Below are positions 7,683 through 16,151 of a stretch of DNA of 64,000 nucleotides, one piece after another. Source of the DNA: Pseudomonas iranensis (lineage in GTDB: Bacteria > Pseudomonadota > Gammaproteobacteria > Pseudomonadales > Pseudomonadaceae); assembly GCF_014268585.2 (NCBI RefSeq), contig NZ_CP077092.1, positions 3,410,001 to 3,474,000 on the forward strand. The letters run 5' to 3'. Under the pieces are notes generated by a model. That model ran no database searches, was not told where the DNA came from, and saw only the letters and a list, made by a program, of their open reading frames with translations. How positions within the stretch are numbered: position 1 is the first letter of the stretch; the number at the start of each line of letters is the position of its first letter. Position numbers and translations under genes: made by a program.

Positions 7683-10600
7683 TTGATCCTGGCGTCCGGC
7701 GCAAGCGGCAATCTGAAGCAGATCCGCGCGCCCTCTTCGCTGTCTTCCACGCGCAACGTCCCGCCATGGGCGCCTATTACCGTTCGGCAAATCGCCAGGC
7801 CCATGCCCATGCCGCTGCCCTTGGTGGTGAAGAACGCATCGAAAATTTCTTCACGCTGATGCTCGGCGATCCCCGGCCCGTTGTCTTGAAAAGCCACGCA
7901 GACCTGCCCATCGGACAGCGTCGACTCAATCACCAGGCGCCCGTCAGTCACGCCCTGCCCAGCCATCGCTTCCAGCGCGTTGACGATCAGGTTGTAGATC
8001 ACCTGCTGGATCTGCACCCGATCCCCGAGCACCGGGTCAGCAGCGTTGAGTTGCGTGTGCAAGCTCACCCCGCGATTGTGCACATCGCTGGCCGTCAGTT
8101 GCACGACCTCACCGATCAACGCGTCAATCGACACCGGCAATCGTTGCAACGGCGCCTGCCTGGCCAAGGCGCGCAAGGCCTGGACGATCTCGGTGGCACG
8201 GGCGCTGTCGGAGCGGATGTCTTCCAGTCCCTGAATAGCCTCGTCGAGATCAGGCGTGTCGCGCTTGAGCCAGCGCAGACTGGCCGAGGCGTTCGATGAA
8301 ATCCCCAGCAATGGCTGGCTGATTTCGTGGGCGATCGAGGCCGACAGTTCGCCCATCATTTTCAGGTGCGAGTTGCGCGCCAGTTCCGCCCGCGAGCTGC
8401 GCAAGTCGGCTTCCATCTGCGCGCGCAAGCGGTTGTCTTCGACCAGTTGCGCATACAGCCGCGCGGTCTGCAGCGACACCGCTGCCTGCGAGGCGAGGAT
8501 TTCCAGCATGGTCAGGCGTTCGGCGCTGAACAGCTTCGGTACCAGGCTGTTTTCCAGATACACCAGACCGATCAGCGCGCCCTGCTTGAGCAACGGCAGG
8601 CACATCAGCGAGCGCGTCTGCCGTTGCTGCAGATCAGCGCTGTAGGCTTGCGGGCAGTCGGCGCGGGCATCCTCAAGCACCAGCGGCGTGCGCGTGCGCA
8701 TGGTCGAATTGAGTACTGAAACCGGCGCGATCTGCTCCAGCGAGCGATCGTTGTCCTGACTGACCCGCACGTTGCCCGCCTCGACATGCGCGGCAGCGGC
8801 CAATTGCAACTCACCCTCGGCGACCAACAGCAGCGCGCCGCGATCGGCACCGGCCTGAATCATCAAGTGATTCATCAAGGTCTCCACCAGCCGATCGAGC
8901 AACACCTCTTGCGAGACCGCGCGTGCCGCTTCAATGCCGACTTCCAGATCAAGGCGCACCCGCGTCACCGGCGTTCCCGCTTCCAGGGAATGCTCGTGGG
9001 CGAGAAACGGATGCTGCGCTTCGAGCTGCCGCGCCTTGGCTTCAGCGCCCCACAGCACATAGCAGTCGCGCGCCACACGCAGGTGATGATGCGTGCCGGA
9101 GACCAGGCCGTTGGTCAGGCAGACCTCGGCCAGTTGTTCATGGGCCAGTGCTTGCTCATGGATAAACCCGGCAGCGGCCGCCGCGATTTGCGCTTGGTCG
9201 AAGCAGCGAATCGCGGCCAGCCCTTCGCCGCGCACGCGGGCCATCGCGCCTTCGATCAGCAGCAGTTTGTTGCTGAAGGTCGAAGGATTGAGCTCGACCC
9301 ATGGCAGAAAACGCTGCCGTTGCTGCTCCAGCTTCTGCAGTTTTTCGGCAACAGAGCCCGGCGCCTCGGGACTGGCCAGTGCCAAGCTGTAGAACAGGTA
9401 GTAATGCGCCAGATCAATGTGCGCCGGCAGCGACCAGGTCAGCGCCTCGGCGTCTTCGAAACGGCGCAACGCGTAACGCACTTCACCGAAATACAACGCC
9501 GACATGCCCGAATACAACCACATCCACAACAGCGTCGGCTGTGAAACGCGGTCGCGATGCAGCGGGCCGAAGCGGTCATGTTCCAAAGCATCCAGCATTG
9601 CGATCGAACGAGGCTCAGGCCCATTGCGCAAATCGCTGGCAAACGCCTGTTGCGCCAGGAGAATGCGCTCGATGTCGATGTAGTGAAACTGCCGCACCCA
9701 ACTCAGGCCGACGTCCAGCTCGTTCAACACGTTTGGCAGCGGCTCGCCCATGAACAGCAGATCGGAGCCGATGTGGTTGCAGGCGTAACACGACATGCCC
9801 AGATCGCCGCCGGCCTGACCGCACTCAAACGCGGCGAAAGCCTTTTGCCGCGCGTAAGCCATCGGCCGGGTCCATGCGCTGACCTGATCCAGCGCCACCA
9901 GCGTGCCGGTGCGCCCCGCCTCATAGCCGTGCAGATCAGTCAGTTCCAGCGCCAGTTCGGCGAAAGCAACACCGTCCAGATATTCGCCATAACGGTCGGC
10001 GATCATCACGCCGTACCAGGCGAAACCGTAGCCGCTGCTCGGCGTGGTGCCATGGAGCAAAGTCAGTTCGACCATCTTCGCCAGGTGCAGAAAAGCAATG
10101 TCGTCCTGCACGAAGAACGAGGCGATCAGCGTGCTCAGCAGCTCCATGGCCACTTCGATTCGCGGCTCGTTGGCTTTGGGCAACGCCGTCAACTCAGCGA
10201 TCCGTCGCGCACCGACCAATTGCCGAACCCGTTCGAACGCTTCGCCCAGTTGCGCCTTCGAGGGTTGTCGCTGCAGGTCGATGTCGAGCAACGCAAGACC
10301 GGCCAGAGCTTCGCCGATCGCGCCGTGGTAATCGGAATGCAAGGTGCGCAGGCTGGCGCGCAGGCGGTAGGTTTTCGCCCGGTCCAGCACGGTGGCAGCG
10401 TGTTCCAGGCAATCGTCAAGACGCTGTTGCGCGCCGGGCAGATCCGCCAGCAACATCGCGCAGTCGGCTGCCAGCCAGCGCGCCGCGAAGGCTTGCGGGT
10501 AGAGCTGCGTCCAGCCGTTGTCGCCGAGTAACACCTCGGCGCTGCGCAGATAATCCACGGCCTGCTCGACAGCGGCACTATCGCGGGCGCGCTCGGCAGC

Positions 10601-12916
10601 TTCGAGCAATAACTGGATGAATTCAGCGCGTCGAGGCGCTTGCAGCGCATTGCCGGCGCTGCGCTGAATCTGACTGGCGATGTCGAAGACGCGCGCCTGC
10701 CGCTGCTCGCCGCATTGATCGAGCATGGCGGCCGCGATGCGCGCATGCTCAGCCGAACGCCCGGCCGGTGCGGTCAGCGCAGCGGCGGCTTCCAACACCC
10801 GATCGTGGGGAAACACCAGTTGGCTTGGCTCGCGCAGAAGAAATCCGGCGCTGACCAGATAATCCACGTCACGCAGCAATTGCGCCGGATCGTCCCCCAG
10901 CAAATCGCCCAACAGCGTTTCGTCACAGCGGCCACCGACATAACCCGCGGTGCGCAACACTTCACGGGCACTGGCCGGCAGACGCTGCAAGCGTTGCACC
11001 ATCAATTCGGCCACGTTGTCGGCGTAGCGATAGCCGTTCACTTCGGCCTGATTCCACACCCAGCGCCGCGTCGTCGCGTCGAAACGCAGCAGACGCTCGT
11101 CCACCAGCGCGCGCGCCACCTGGCTGACGAACAACGGATTGCCGGCGGTTTTGAAGTGCACGACGCGGGCCAGCGCCTCGAGGTTGTCGACGTCAGCATC
11201 GAGTTCGACCGCCATCAGTTGCGCAACGGCCTGCACCGACAGCGGCCCTAGTCGAAGGTCACTGACTGGCAGCGCGGGTGCTCTGCGCATCTCATCGAGC
11301 CAGCCGCCCAGATGCTCCGTCAACTCGCCCTCGCGATACGCCAGAACCAGCAGCAGATGCCGCGTCGGTCGGGCGATAAAGGCTTTGAAAAACGCCTGCG
11401 TCGAGTCGTCAGCCCACTGCAAGTCGTCGATAAACAGCAGCAGCGGATGCCCCGGTTGCGCAAAGACTTCGAGCACATCGAGCAGCGCCCGATTGACTCG
11501 ATCCAGGGCGTGGCGCGCCGGCATGTTCGGCAGTTCGGCGGTGGCGCCAATCAGCAGTTCGGCTTCCGGCGCCAGGTCCAGCAGCAAGCGGCCACGGCCC
11601 TTGAGGGTTTCGCGCAGTTGCTCGGCCAAGGCCTGCAAGGCCAGCGTGGGCTTGGTCAACACTTGGCTGATCAGAGACTGAAAAATCTGCGCCAGTGGCG
11701 CGAAGGGCCGGTCATTGTTCAGCAGTTCGATCTTGCCGCTGGCCCAATAACCGGGTGCCTGGCTACGCAGGACTTGCTGGATCAGCGTCGACTTCCCCGC
11801 TCCCGGTGCGCCGGCAACCAGCAGCACGCGAGCAATGCCGTCGCTGCGCACGCGCCGGATCTGTTCAAGCAGTTGCTGACGTTCGTCGTCACGACCAAAC
11901 AGCACATCGCCGCGCGTGGCCGTTGCGCGAGCGTCGAAAGCGCCGAGGCGGAACGCTTCGATCTGACCTTTTTTCTGCCATTGACGCAGGCACCAGGTCA
12001 GATCGGCGGCCAGCGATTCGATGCTTTGATAGCGCGCGTCCGGCTCCTTGGCCAGGCCTTTGAGCAGCACATGACAAATGCCTTGCGGCAGGTCGGGTTG
12101 GTATTGCGCTGGCGACAAAGGCTGGACGGCGGCGTGCACATGCAACCATTGCGAGGCGTCGCGAGCGATCAGCGGCGGGCGCCCGGTCAGCGCCTCGTAG
12201 ATGATTGCCGACAGCGCATAGACGTCGCTGCGCTCATCGCAATCGACGCCGTCGCGCTGCAGCTGTTCCGGCGCCAGATAAGGCCAGTGTTCCAGGCTCG
12301 GCAGTTCGGTCGCCGGCGTTTCCTGCGCGTGGGTGTGAAAGCCCATCAGCCTGACGCTGTCGTCAGCATCGACCAGCAGATGCCAAGGCAATAAAGAACC
12401 CTGTGGGAGCGAGCCTGCTCGCGAAAGCGGTGGGTCAGTCAAGGGTGATGTCGGCTGGAGTGACGCTTTCGCGAGCGCTCCCACAGGGTTTTGCGGTGTT
12501 TCCGGATGGCGAGAGTGGACCAGCGCATTGGCGGCGGCGACGGCGATATTCAGCACCCGTCCGAGTGGTAAGCCGGCGGCGTCGATCAGTCCAGCCAGCG
12601 GCGCGCCCCATTGCGGGTAGACCAACACCGGCCCGTCCGCCGAGCGAATCAGCGCAAGCGGGTTCAGCGCCCACTGCGAAGGCAACTGCAAATGGAAATC
12701 ACGCTCCAGCCGCTGGCACAGCGCCGGACGCTGGATCGGCGCACGCACGGCGAACCAGCTCTGGCCCGAGCGGCCGTCTTCAAGGCTGAACCAGGTCAGT
12801 TCATGGTCACGGCGCAGCAGACTGAACCGACAGTTCTCCAGCCATGCTTCATCGAGCATCGGCGCATCGGCCGCGCGGGAAATTGCAGATGAGGATGGCT
12901 GGCCGGGCATACGCAT
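7667..12916 (-). CDS. Giant sensor: kinase-like domain, AAA ATPase, helical region, GAF, histidine kinase
   Basis: 1749 residues. About 25-310 is a Ser/Thr-kinase-like domain (APEQLQ and SDVYALSAIIYEALTGRPP are clear). The catalytic HRD loop and DFG are not recognisable, so it is probably a pseudokinase. About 335-620 is an AAA/AfsR-like ATPase with Walker A GAPGAGKST (369-377) and Walker B LLLFIDD (Asp497/498). A long helical, TPR-like region follows, then a GAF domain. The histidine kinase has phospho-acceptor His1530 (IAHEISQP), an N-box, DNGPG and GMGMGLAI. It diverges from two response-regulator genes, its likely targets. Residues 143-174 are encoded by a REP element. The last residues, KSPSP and stop, come from a CCCTCACCC repeat. 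The start is uncertain (alternative ATG 12859); no strong ribosome site is visible. Confidence 0.88.
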   Translation of the reverse strand: MRMPGQPSSSAISRAADAPMLDEAWLENCRFSLLRRDHELTWFSLEDGRSGQSWFAVRAPIQRPALCQRLERDFHLQLPSQWALNPLALIRSADGPVLVYPQWGAPLAGLIDAAGLPLGRVLNIAVAAANALVHSRHPETPQNPVGALAKASLQPTSPLTDPPLSRAGSLPQGSLLPWHLLVDADDSVRLMGFHTHAQETPATELPSLEHWPYLAPEQLQRDGVDCDERSDVYALSAIIYEALTGRPPLIARDASQWLHVHAAVQPLSPAQYQPDLPQGICHVLLKGLAKEPDARYQSIESLAADLTWCLRQWQKKGQIEAFRLGAFDARATATRGDVLFGRDDERQQLLEQIRRVRSDGIARVLLVAGAPGAGKSTLIQQVLRSQAPGYWASGKIELLNNDRPFAPLAQIFQSLISQVLTKPTLALQALAEQLRETLKGRGRLLLDLAPEAELLIGATAELPNMPARHALDRVNRALLDVLEVFAQPGHPLLLFIDDLQWADDSTQAFFKAFIARPTRHLLLVLAYREGELTEHLGGWLDEMRRAPALPVSDLRLGPLSVQAVAQLMAVELDADVDNLEALARVVHFKTAGNPLFVSQVARALVDERLLRFDATTRRWVWNQAEVNGYRYADNVAELMVQRLQRLPASAREVLRTAGYVGGRCDETLLGDLLGDDPAQLLRDVDYLVSAGFLLREPSQLVFPHDRVLEAAAALTAPAGRSAEHARIAAAMLDQCGEQRQARVFDIASQIQRSAGNALQAPRRAEFIQLLLEAAERARDSAAVEQAVDYLRSAEVLLGDNGWTQLYPQAFAARWLAADCAMLLADLPGAQQRLDDCLEHAATVLDRAKTYRLRASLRTLHSDYHGAIGEALAGLALLDIDLQRQPSKAQLGEAFERVRQLVGARRIAELTALPKANEPRIEVAMELLSTLIASFFVQDDIAFLHLAKMVELTLLHGTTPSSGYGFAWYGVMIADRYGEYLDGVAFAELALELTDLHGYEAGRTGTLVALDQVSAWTRPMAYARQKAFAAFECGQAGGDLGMSCYACNHIGSDLLFMGEPLPNVLNELDVGLSWVRQFHYIDIERILLAQQAFASDLRNGPEPRSIAMLDALEHDRFGPLHRDRVSQPTLLWMWLYSGMSALYFGEVRYALRRFEDAEALTWSLPAHIDLAHYYLFYSLALASPEAPGSVAEKLQKLEQQRQRFLPWVELNPSTFSNKLLLIEGAMARVRGEGLAAIRCFDQAQIAAAAAGFIHEQALAHEQLAEVCLTNGLVSGTHHHLRVARDCYVLWGAEAKARQLEAQHPFLAHEHSLEAGTPVTRVRLDLEVGIEAARAVSQEVLLDRLVETLMNHLMIQAGADRGALLLVAEGELQLAAAAHVEAGNVRVSQDNDRSLEQIAPVSVLNSTMRTRTPLVLEDARADCPQAYSADLQQRQTRSLMCLPLLKQGALIGLVYLENSLVPKLFSAERLTMLEILASQAAVSLQTARLYAQLVEDNRLRAQMEADLRSSRAELARNSHLKMMGELSASIAHEISQPLLGISSNASASLRWLKRDTPDLDEAIQGLEDIRSDSARATEIVQALRALARQAPLQRLPVSIDALIGEVVQLTASDVHNRGVSLHTQLNAADPVLGDRVQIQQVIYNLIVNALEAMAGQGVTDGRLVIESTLSDGQVCVAFQDNGPGIAEHQREEIFDAFFTTKGSGMGMGLAICRTVIGAHGGTLRVEDSEEGARICFRLPLAPDARIKSPSP
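12399..12491. repeat. REP pair (BIME) inside the giant kinase gene
   Basis: Two inverted REP units (GTGGGAGCGAGCCTGCTCGC near 12403-12422 and its divergent partner near 12466-12486) sit inside the coding frame and are translated as about 32 residues (143-174 of the protein). REP units are normally intergenic. Here the length keeps the frame open. Confidence 0.9.
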
Positions 12917-13172
12917 TCACCGCTGGAAATGGGATTCAGGCTGGTGGCGAAGTATACCCAGCGTTTTTTTGCCAGAGGGCCAGCCGCTGCGCTGATGTCC
13001 GTCCGCAGCCTCAAGATGGCCGTCCAGAGCCTTGCGCTGCTGTTTCTTGCGCTATAGAAGCGCACGTCTTATCCCTCGGGATAATTGCTTTATGCCAGGC
13101 CGTCCCCTAGCGTAAGAGCCTGATAACCCGGCGCCCGCGCCCTGTCCTTCTCACCGCAACGCAGAGGCCTGC

Positions 13173-14162
13173 ATGATCCGACTCGGCCAAGCCACGATTT
13201 CTTTGGAACGGCGCGAAGCCTTTCTCGATGGCCGGCCCTTGCGCATGGGCGGGCGGGCGTTCGAAATACTTTCGGTACTGATGCAGGCCGATGGGCGCAT
13301 CGTCAGCAAGGACGAGCTGATCAATCAGGTGTGGCCGGACATCGTCGTCGAAGAGAACAATCTGCAAGTGCAGATTTCCTCGCTGCGCAAACTACTCGGG
13401 GAAAAAGAAATCATCCAGACGGTTGCCCGTCGAGGTTACCGATTATTGAAAGACCGCGAACCCAAACTGCCCGTGTTCAACGCCCTGGCCTCGGCGCCGA
13501 TGGTGGCGCAGCCGCCGTTGGTCGATACGCAATCGGTGCCGGTGTTCATCGTTGACGATGAGGCCTGCGTGCGGACCGCGCTGAGCCGCTTGTTGCGCGC
13601 CGAAGGCATCGAACACCGGATTTTCCAGTCCGCCGAAGAACTGCTCGAGGCCGACATCGCCAATGGCCCGGCGTGCCTGCTGCTCGACGTCAGCCTGCCC
13701 GAAACCACAGGCCTGCAATTGCAGGCGGCGCTGAACGAGCGCGGCTTGCCGTGGCCGGTGATCTTCATGACCGGCCACGGCACGATTCCGATGTCGGTGC
13801 AGGCGATGAAGGCCGGCGCGGTGGAGTTCCTGACCAAACCATTCGATGACGATGAACTGCTCGGCATTCTGCGCAGCACCCGTCAACACGCCGCGACGGC
13901 GTTCAATCAATGGCAACGGGTTCAGCACGTGCGGCAATTGGCGGCGCAGCTGACACCGCGTGAGCGCGAGGTGCTGCCGCTGATCGTCGGCGGTCTGTCG
14001 AACAAACAGATCGCCAACCAGTTGGGCACCAGTGAAGTGACCGCCAAGGTTCATCGCAAACACATCATGGCGAAGATGCAGACCCGCTCGCTGGTCAACC
14101 TCGTCGAACTCTACGGACTGATCAGCGCTGCGCCTTCGCCTGGCCCATCGAGCCTGTCGTGA
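13173..14162 (+). CDS. Response regulator with N-terminal winged helix and C-terminal LuxR helix-turn-helix
   Basis: The 329-residue protein has three parts. Residues 1-93 are an OmpR/CadC-type winged helix (SKDELINQVWPDIVVEENNLQVQISSLRKLL, RRGYRLL). Residues 122-240 are a receiver domain with acidic pair Asp128/Asp129, phospho-acceptor Asp172, Thr200 and Lys222. Residues 258-310 are a FixJ/LuxR helix-turn-helix (TPREREVLPLIVGGLSNKQIANQLGTS). Two different DNA-binding domains around one receiver is unusual; most regulators carry one. It diverges from the giant histidine kinase, its probable phosphodonor. Its stop overlaps the next gene (GTGA). Confidence 0.92.
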   Translation: MIRLGQATISLERREAFLDGRPLRMGGRAFEILSVLMQADGRIVSKDELINQVWPDIVVEENNLQVQISSLRKLLGEKEIIQTVARRGYRLLKDREPKLPVFNALASAPMVAQPPLVDTQSVPVFIVDDEACVRTALSRLLRAEGIEHRIFQSAEELLEADIANGPACLLLDVSLPETTGLQLQAALNERGLPWPVIFMTGHGTIPMSVQAMKAGAVEFLTKPFDDDELLGILRSTRQHAATAFNQWQRVQHVRQLAAQLTPREREVLPLIVGGLSNKQIANQLGTSEVTAKVHRKHIMAKMQTRSLVNLVELYGLISAAPSPGPSSLS

Positions 14163-14560
14163 GCGCCCCGGCGGGTCGCCCGACGGCGATCGAAAACACC
14201 CCACCGACGATTGTCTGCATCGTCGATGACGACGCGTCGGTGCGCAAAAGCCTGTCGAATCTGCTGCGTTCGGTCGGTTATCGCGCGCAGGTTTATGCCA
14301 GTGGCGAAGCGTTTCTCGCCGAAGCCGACTTCGCCGAAATCGCCTGCCTGCTGCTGGATCTGCGCATGCCCGGCCTGTCCGGCATCGACGTGATGCGCCA
14401 ACTGCCGCGACAGTTTCCGGTGATCTGCATGTCCGCCCATTGGGACGAGGCGGCGCTGGCTGAGTCCGGGCATTACCAGGCGTTTGAATGCCTGTGCAAA
14501 CCCTTCGAAGAAGAGGTTTTGCTGGCGGCACTCGATAAGGCCCTGCACCGCCAGCACTGA
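14159..14560 (+). CDS. Single-domain response regulator
   Basis: The 133 residues are one receiver domain with no output domain: acidic cluster at 23-25 (VDDD), phospho-acceptor Asp67 (LLLDLRMPGLSG), Ser92 in the switch position and Lys114 (CKPF). It starts at GTG 14159, overlapping the stop of the two-headed regulator, so the two are co-translated. Such CheY-like proteins act as phosphate sinks or intermediates, or by protein contact. Its likely partner is the divergent histidine kinase. Confidence 0.9.
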   Translation: MSAPAGRPTAIENTPPTIVCIVDDDASVRKSLSNLLRSVGYRAQVYASGEAFLAEADFAEIACLLLDLRMPGLSGIDVMRQLPRQFPVICMSAHWDEAALAESGHYQAFECLCKPFEEEVLLAALDKALHRQH

Positions 14561-14565
14561 TCGCT

Positions 14566-15168
14566 TCAGCTGTCCTGCGTGGCTTCTTCCGCAGTTTCGA
14601 TCGCGGGCAGCGACGCAGTCATCGAAGCGTGACACACCGCCAGAATCTCATCGGCCAGCGCCGAATCATCCGGGCAGGCCCGCGACAGCATGATCGCCCC
14701 GACGGCGTGGGCCAGCAGGTCGATGATCCGGGTTCGGCCCTCACCTTGCGGTGCATCCGCTGCCGTCGGGTATTTCTCGCCGAGCGTCTGCAACGTGCGC
14801 TCGATGCCTTCAGCGAACGCCGCTTTCACGTCCCCGGACTGCCGCGCCGCATCGCCGCACAGCGCTGCCATGGTGCAACCGGTGGAACGGCCATCGCGAT
14901 GCTCGCGCGACACGTACACATCAATGAAATCCTGCACGCTCATGCTTTCGGCGGCGGCCGTGGACTGCGCCAGGCTGTTGGCCGAGGCTTCGGCCATCAG
15001 GTCGGCTTTGGAGCCGAAGTGCTTGTAGAAACCGCCGTGAGTAAAACCGGCGGCCGCCATCAGGTCAGCCACGCCGACCCCGTCATAACCGCGTTCGCGG
15101 AACATCACCGAAGCGGTTTCGACAATGTGCTCGCGATTGGCCTGAGCCTGAGCTTTGGATACGCGCAT
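14566..15168 (-). CDS. TetR-family transcriptional repressor
   Basis: The 200-residue protein starts at ATG 15168, behind a strong GGAGGT ribosome site with a 6-nt spacer; codons further upstream to 15237 are open but not protein-like. The TetR helix-turn-helix is in the first 60 residues (VETASVMFRERGYDGVGVADLMAAAGFTHGGFYKHFGSKADL). The C-terminal ligand domain resembles members with TetR_C-type folds (GCTMAALCGDAARQ). It is divergent from the SDR gene at 15308 and likely represses it and itself. Its 3' end is 5 bp from the converging receiver gene. Confidence 0.9.
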   Translation of the reverse strand: MRVSKAQAQANREHIVETASVMFRERGYDGVGVADLMAAAGFTHGGFYKHFGSKADLMAEASANSLAQSTAAAESMSVQDFIDVYVSREHRDGRSTGCTMAALCGDAARQSGDVKAAFAEGIERTLQTLGEKYPTAADAPQGEGRTRIIDLLAHAVGAIMLSRACPDDSALADEILAVCHASMTASLPAIETAEEATQDS

Positions 15169-15236
15169 GTTGAATACCTCCAGCGCTGAAAAATCATGCG
15201 CCGATGATACATAGATGTTGGCCATAATCAAAACCA

Positions 15237-15265
15237 TTGACAGTTTAGAGTTTGATCATCATCTT
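15237..15265 (+). promoter_or_regulatory. Candidate sigma-70 promoter for the SDR gene
   Basis: A consensus -35 box TTGACA (15237-15242) is followed after 17 nt by a weak -10 (CATCTT, 15260-15265). It lies 43 bp before the SDR start. A GATCATCATC stretch overlapping it could be part of the TetR operator. The -10 match is only 3 of 6. Confidence 0.4.
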
Positions 15266-15307
15266 AAAGGCCCGCAAACAAACTTTTTCTGAAAAAGAGC
15301 CCACACC

Positions 15308-16096
15308 ATGACTACTCGCCCTACTGTTCTGATCACTGGCGCCTCCTCCGGCATCGGCGCGGTTTACGCCGCACGTTTCGCCCAGCGCGGGCACGATCTG
15401 CTGCTGGTCGCCCGTGACCAGACGCGCCTGGACACCCTTGCTGCCGGTTTGCGCGCTGAGCACAACGTCAATGTCGAAGTGCTACAGGCCGACCTGACGC
15501 AACTGAGCGACCTGCAAACCGTCGAGGCGCGTCTGCGTGACGACGCGCGCATCGGCATCCTCGTCAACAATGCCGGCGCGGCGCAGTCCGGTACCTTCAT
15601 CGAGCAGAGCACCGACAGCGTGGCGCAACTGGTCGCGCTGAACACCACGGCGCTGGTGCGTTTGGCCAGTGCCATCGCCCCGCGCCTGGCCAAGGCCGGC
15701 GACGGCGCGATCATCAACATCGGCTCGGTGGTGGGCCTGGCGCCGGAGTTCGGCATGTCGGTGTATGGCGCGACCAAGGCGTTCGTGCTGTTCCTCTCCC
15801 AAGGCCTGAGCCTGGAACTGTCGCCACAAGGCGTGTACGTGCAAGCCGTATTGCCTGCGGCCACCCGCACGGAAATCTGGGATCGCGCCGGTATCGACAT
15901 CAACACCCTCACCGACATCATGGAAGTCGGCGACATGGTCGACGCCGCGCTGGTCGGTTTCGACCGTCGCGAAGCCGTGACCATCCCGCCGCTGCACGAA
16001 GGCGAGCGCTGGGATGCCCTGCAAGCTGCGCGGCAAGGCCTGTTGGGGCAGATTCGCCAGTCGGCTGTTGCGCAACGTTATCTGACTCAGGCCTGA
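15308..16096 (+). CDS. Short-chain dehydrogenase/reductase (classical SDR)
   Basis: A 262-residue Rossmann-fold oxidoreductase. It has the cofactor loop TGASSGIG (residues 10-17), NNAG in the fourth strand, an active-site Ser in INIGSVVG and the catalytic Tyr-x3-Lys in YGATK. An Arg in LLLVARDQTRL suggests NADP preference. Substrate unknown. It is transcribed divergently from a TetR repressor and followed by an intrinsic terminator, so it is probably a single-gene unit under that repressor. Confidence 0.92.
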   Translation: MTTRPTVLITGASSGIGAVYAARFAQRGHDLLLVARDQTRLDTLAAGLRAEHNVNVEVLQADLTQLSDLQTVEARLRDDARIGILVNNAGAAQSGTFIEQSTDSVAQLVALNTTALVRLASAIAPRLAKAGDGAIINIGSVVGLAPEFGMSVYGATKAFVLFLSQGLSLELSPQGVYVQAVLPAATRTEIWDRAGIDINTLTDIMEVGDMVDAALVGFDRREAVTIPPLHEGERWDALQAARQGLLGQIRQSAVAQRYLTQA

Positions 16097-16106
16097 CCTC
16101 ATCCAG

Positions 16107-16132
16107 ACCCGCCGCTATGTCGGCGGGTTTCT
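16107..16132 (+). terminator. Rho-independent terminator after the SDR gene
   Basis: A perfect 8-bp stem ACCCGCCG / CGGCGGGT with loop CTATGT is followed by TTTCT, 10 bp after the SDR stop. The next gene starts at 16152, so it either needs its own promoter or relies on read-through. Confidence 0.75.
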
Positions 16133-16151
16133 ATCGACAAGAGCATCTGCA

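Noticed and set aside
7335..7790. Small ORFs over the CCCTCACCC repeats (e.g. 7443-7790)
   Set aside because: They translate the repeats (NPLPVGEGTDRGV patterns) and lack ribosome sites.
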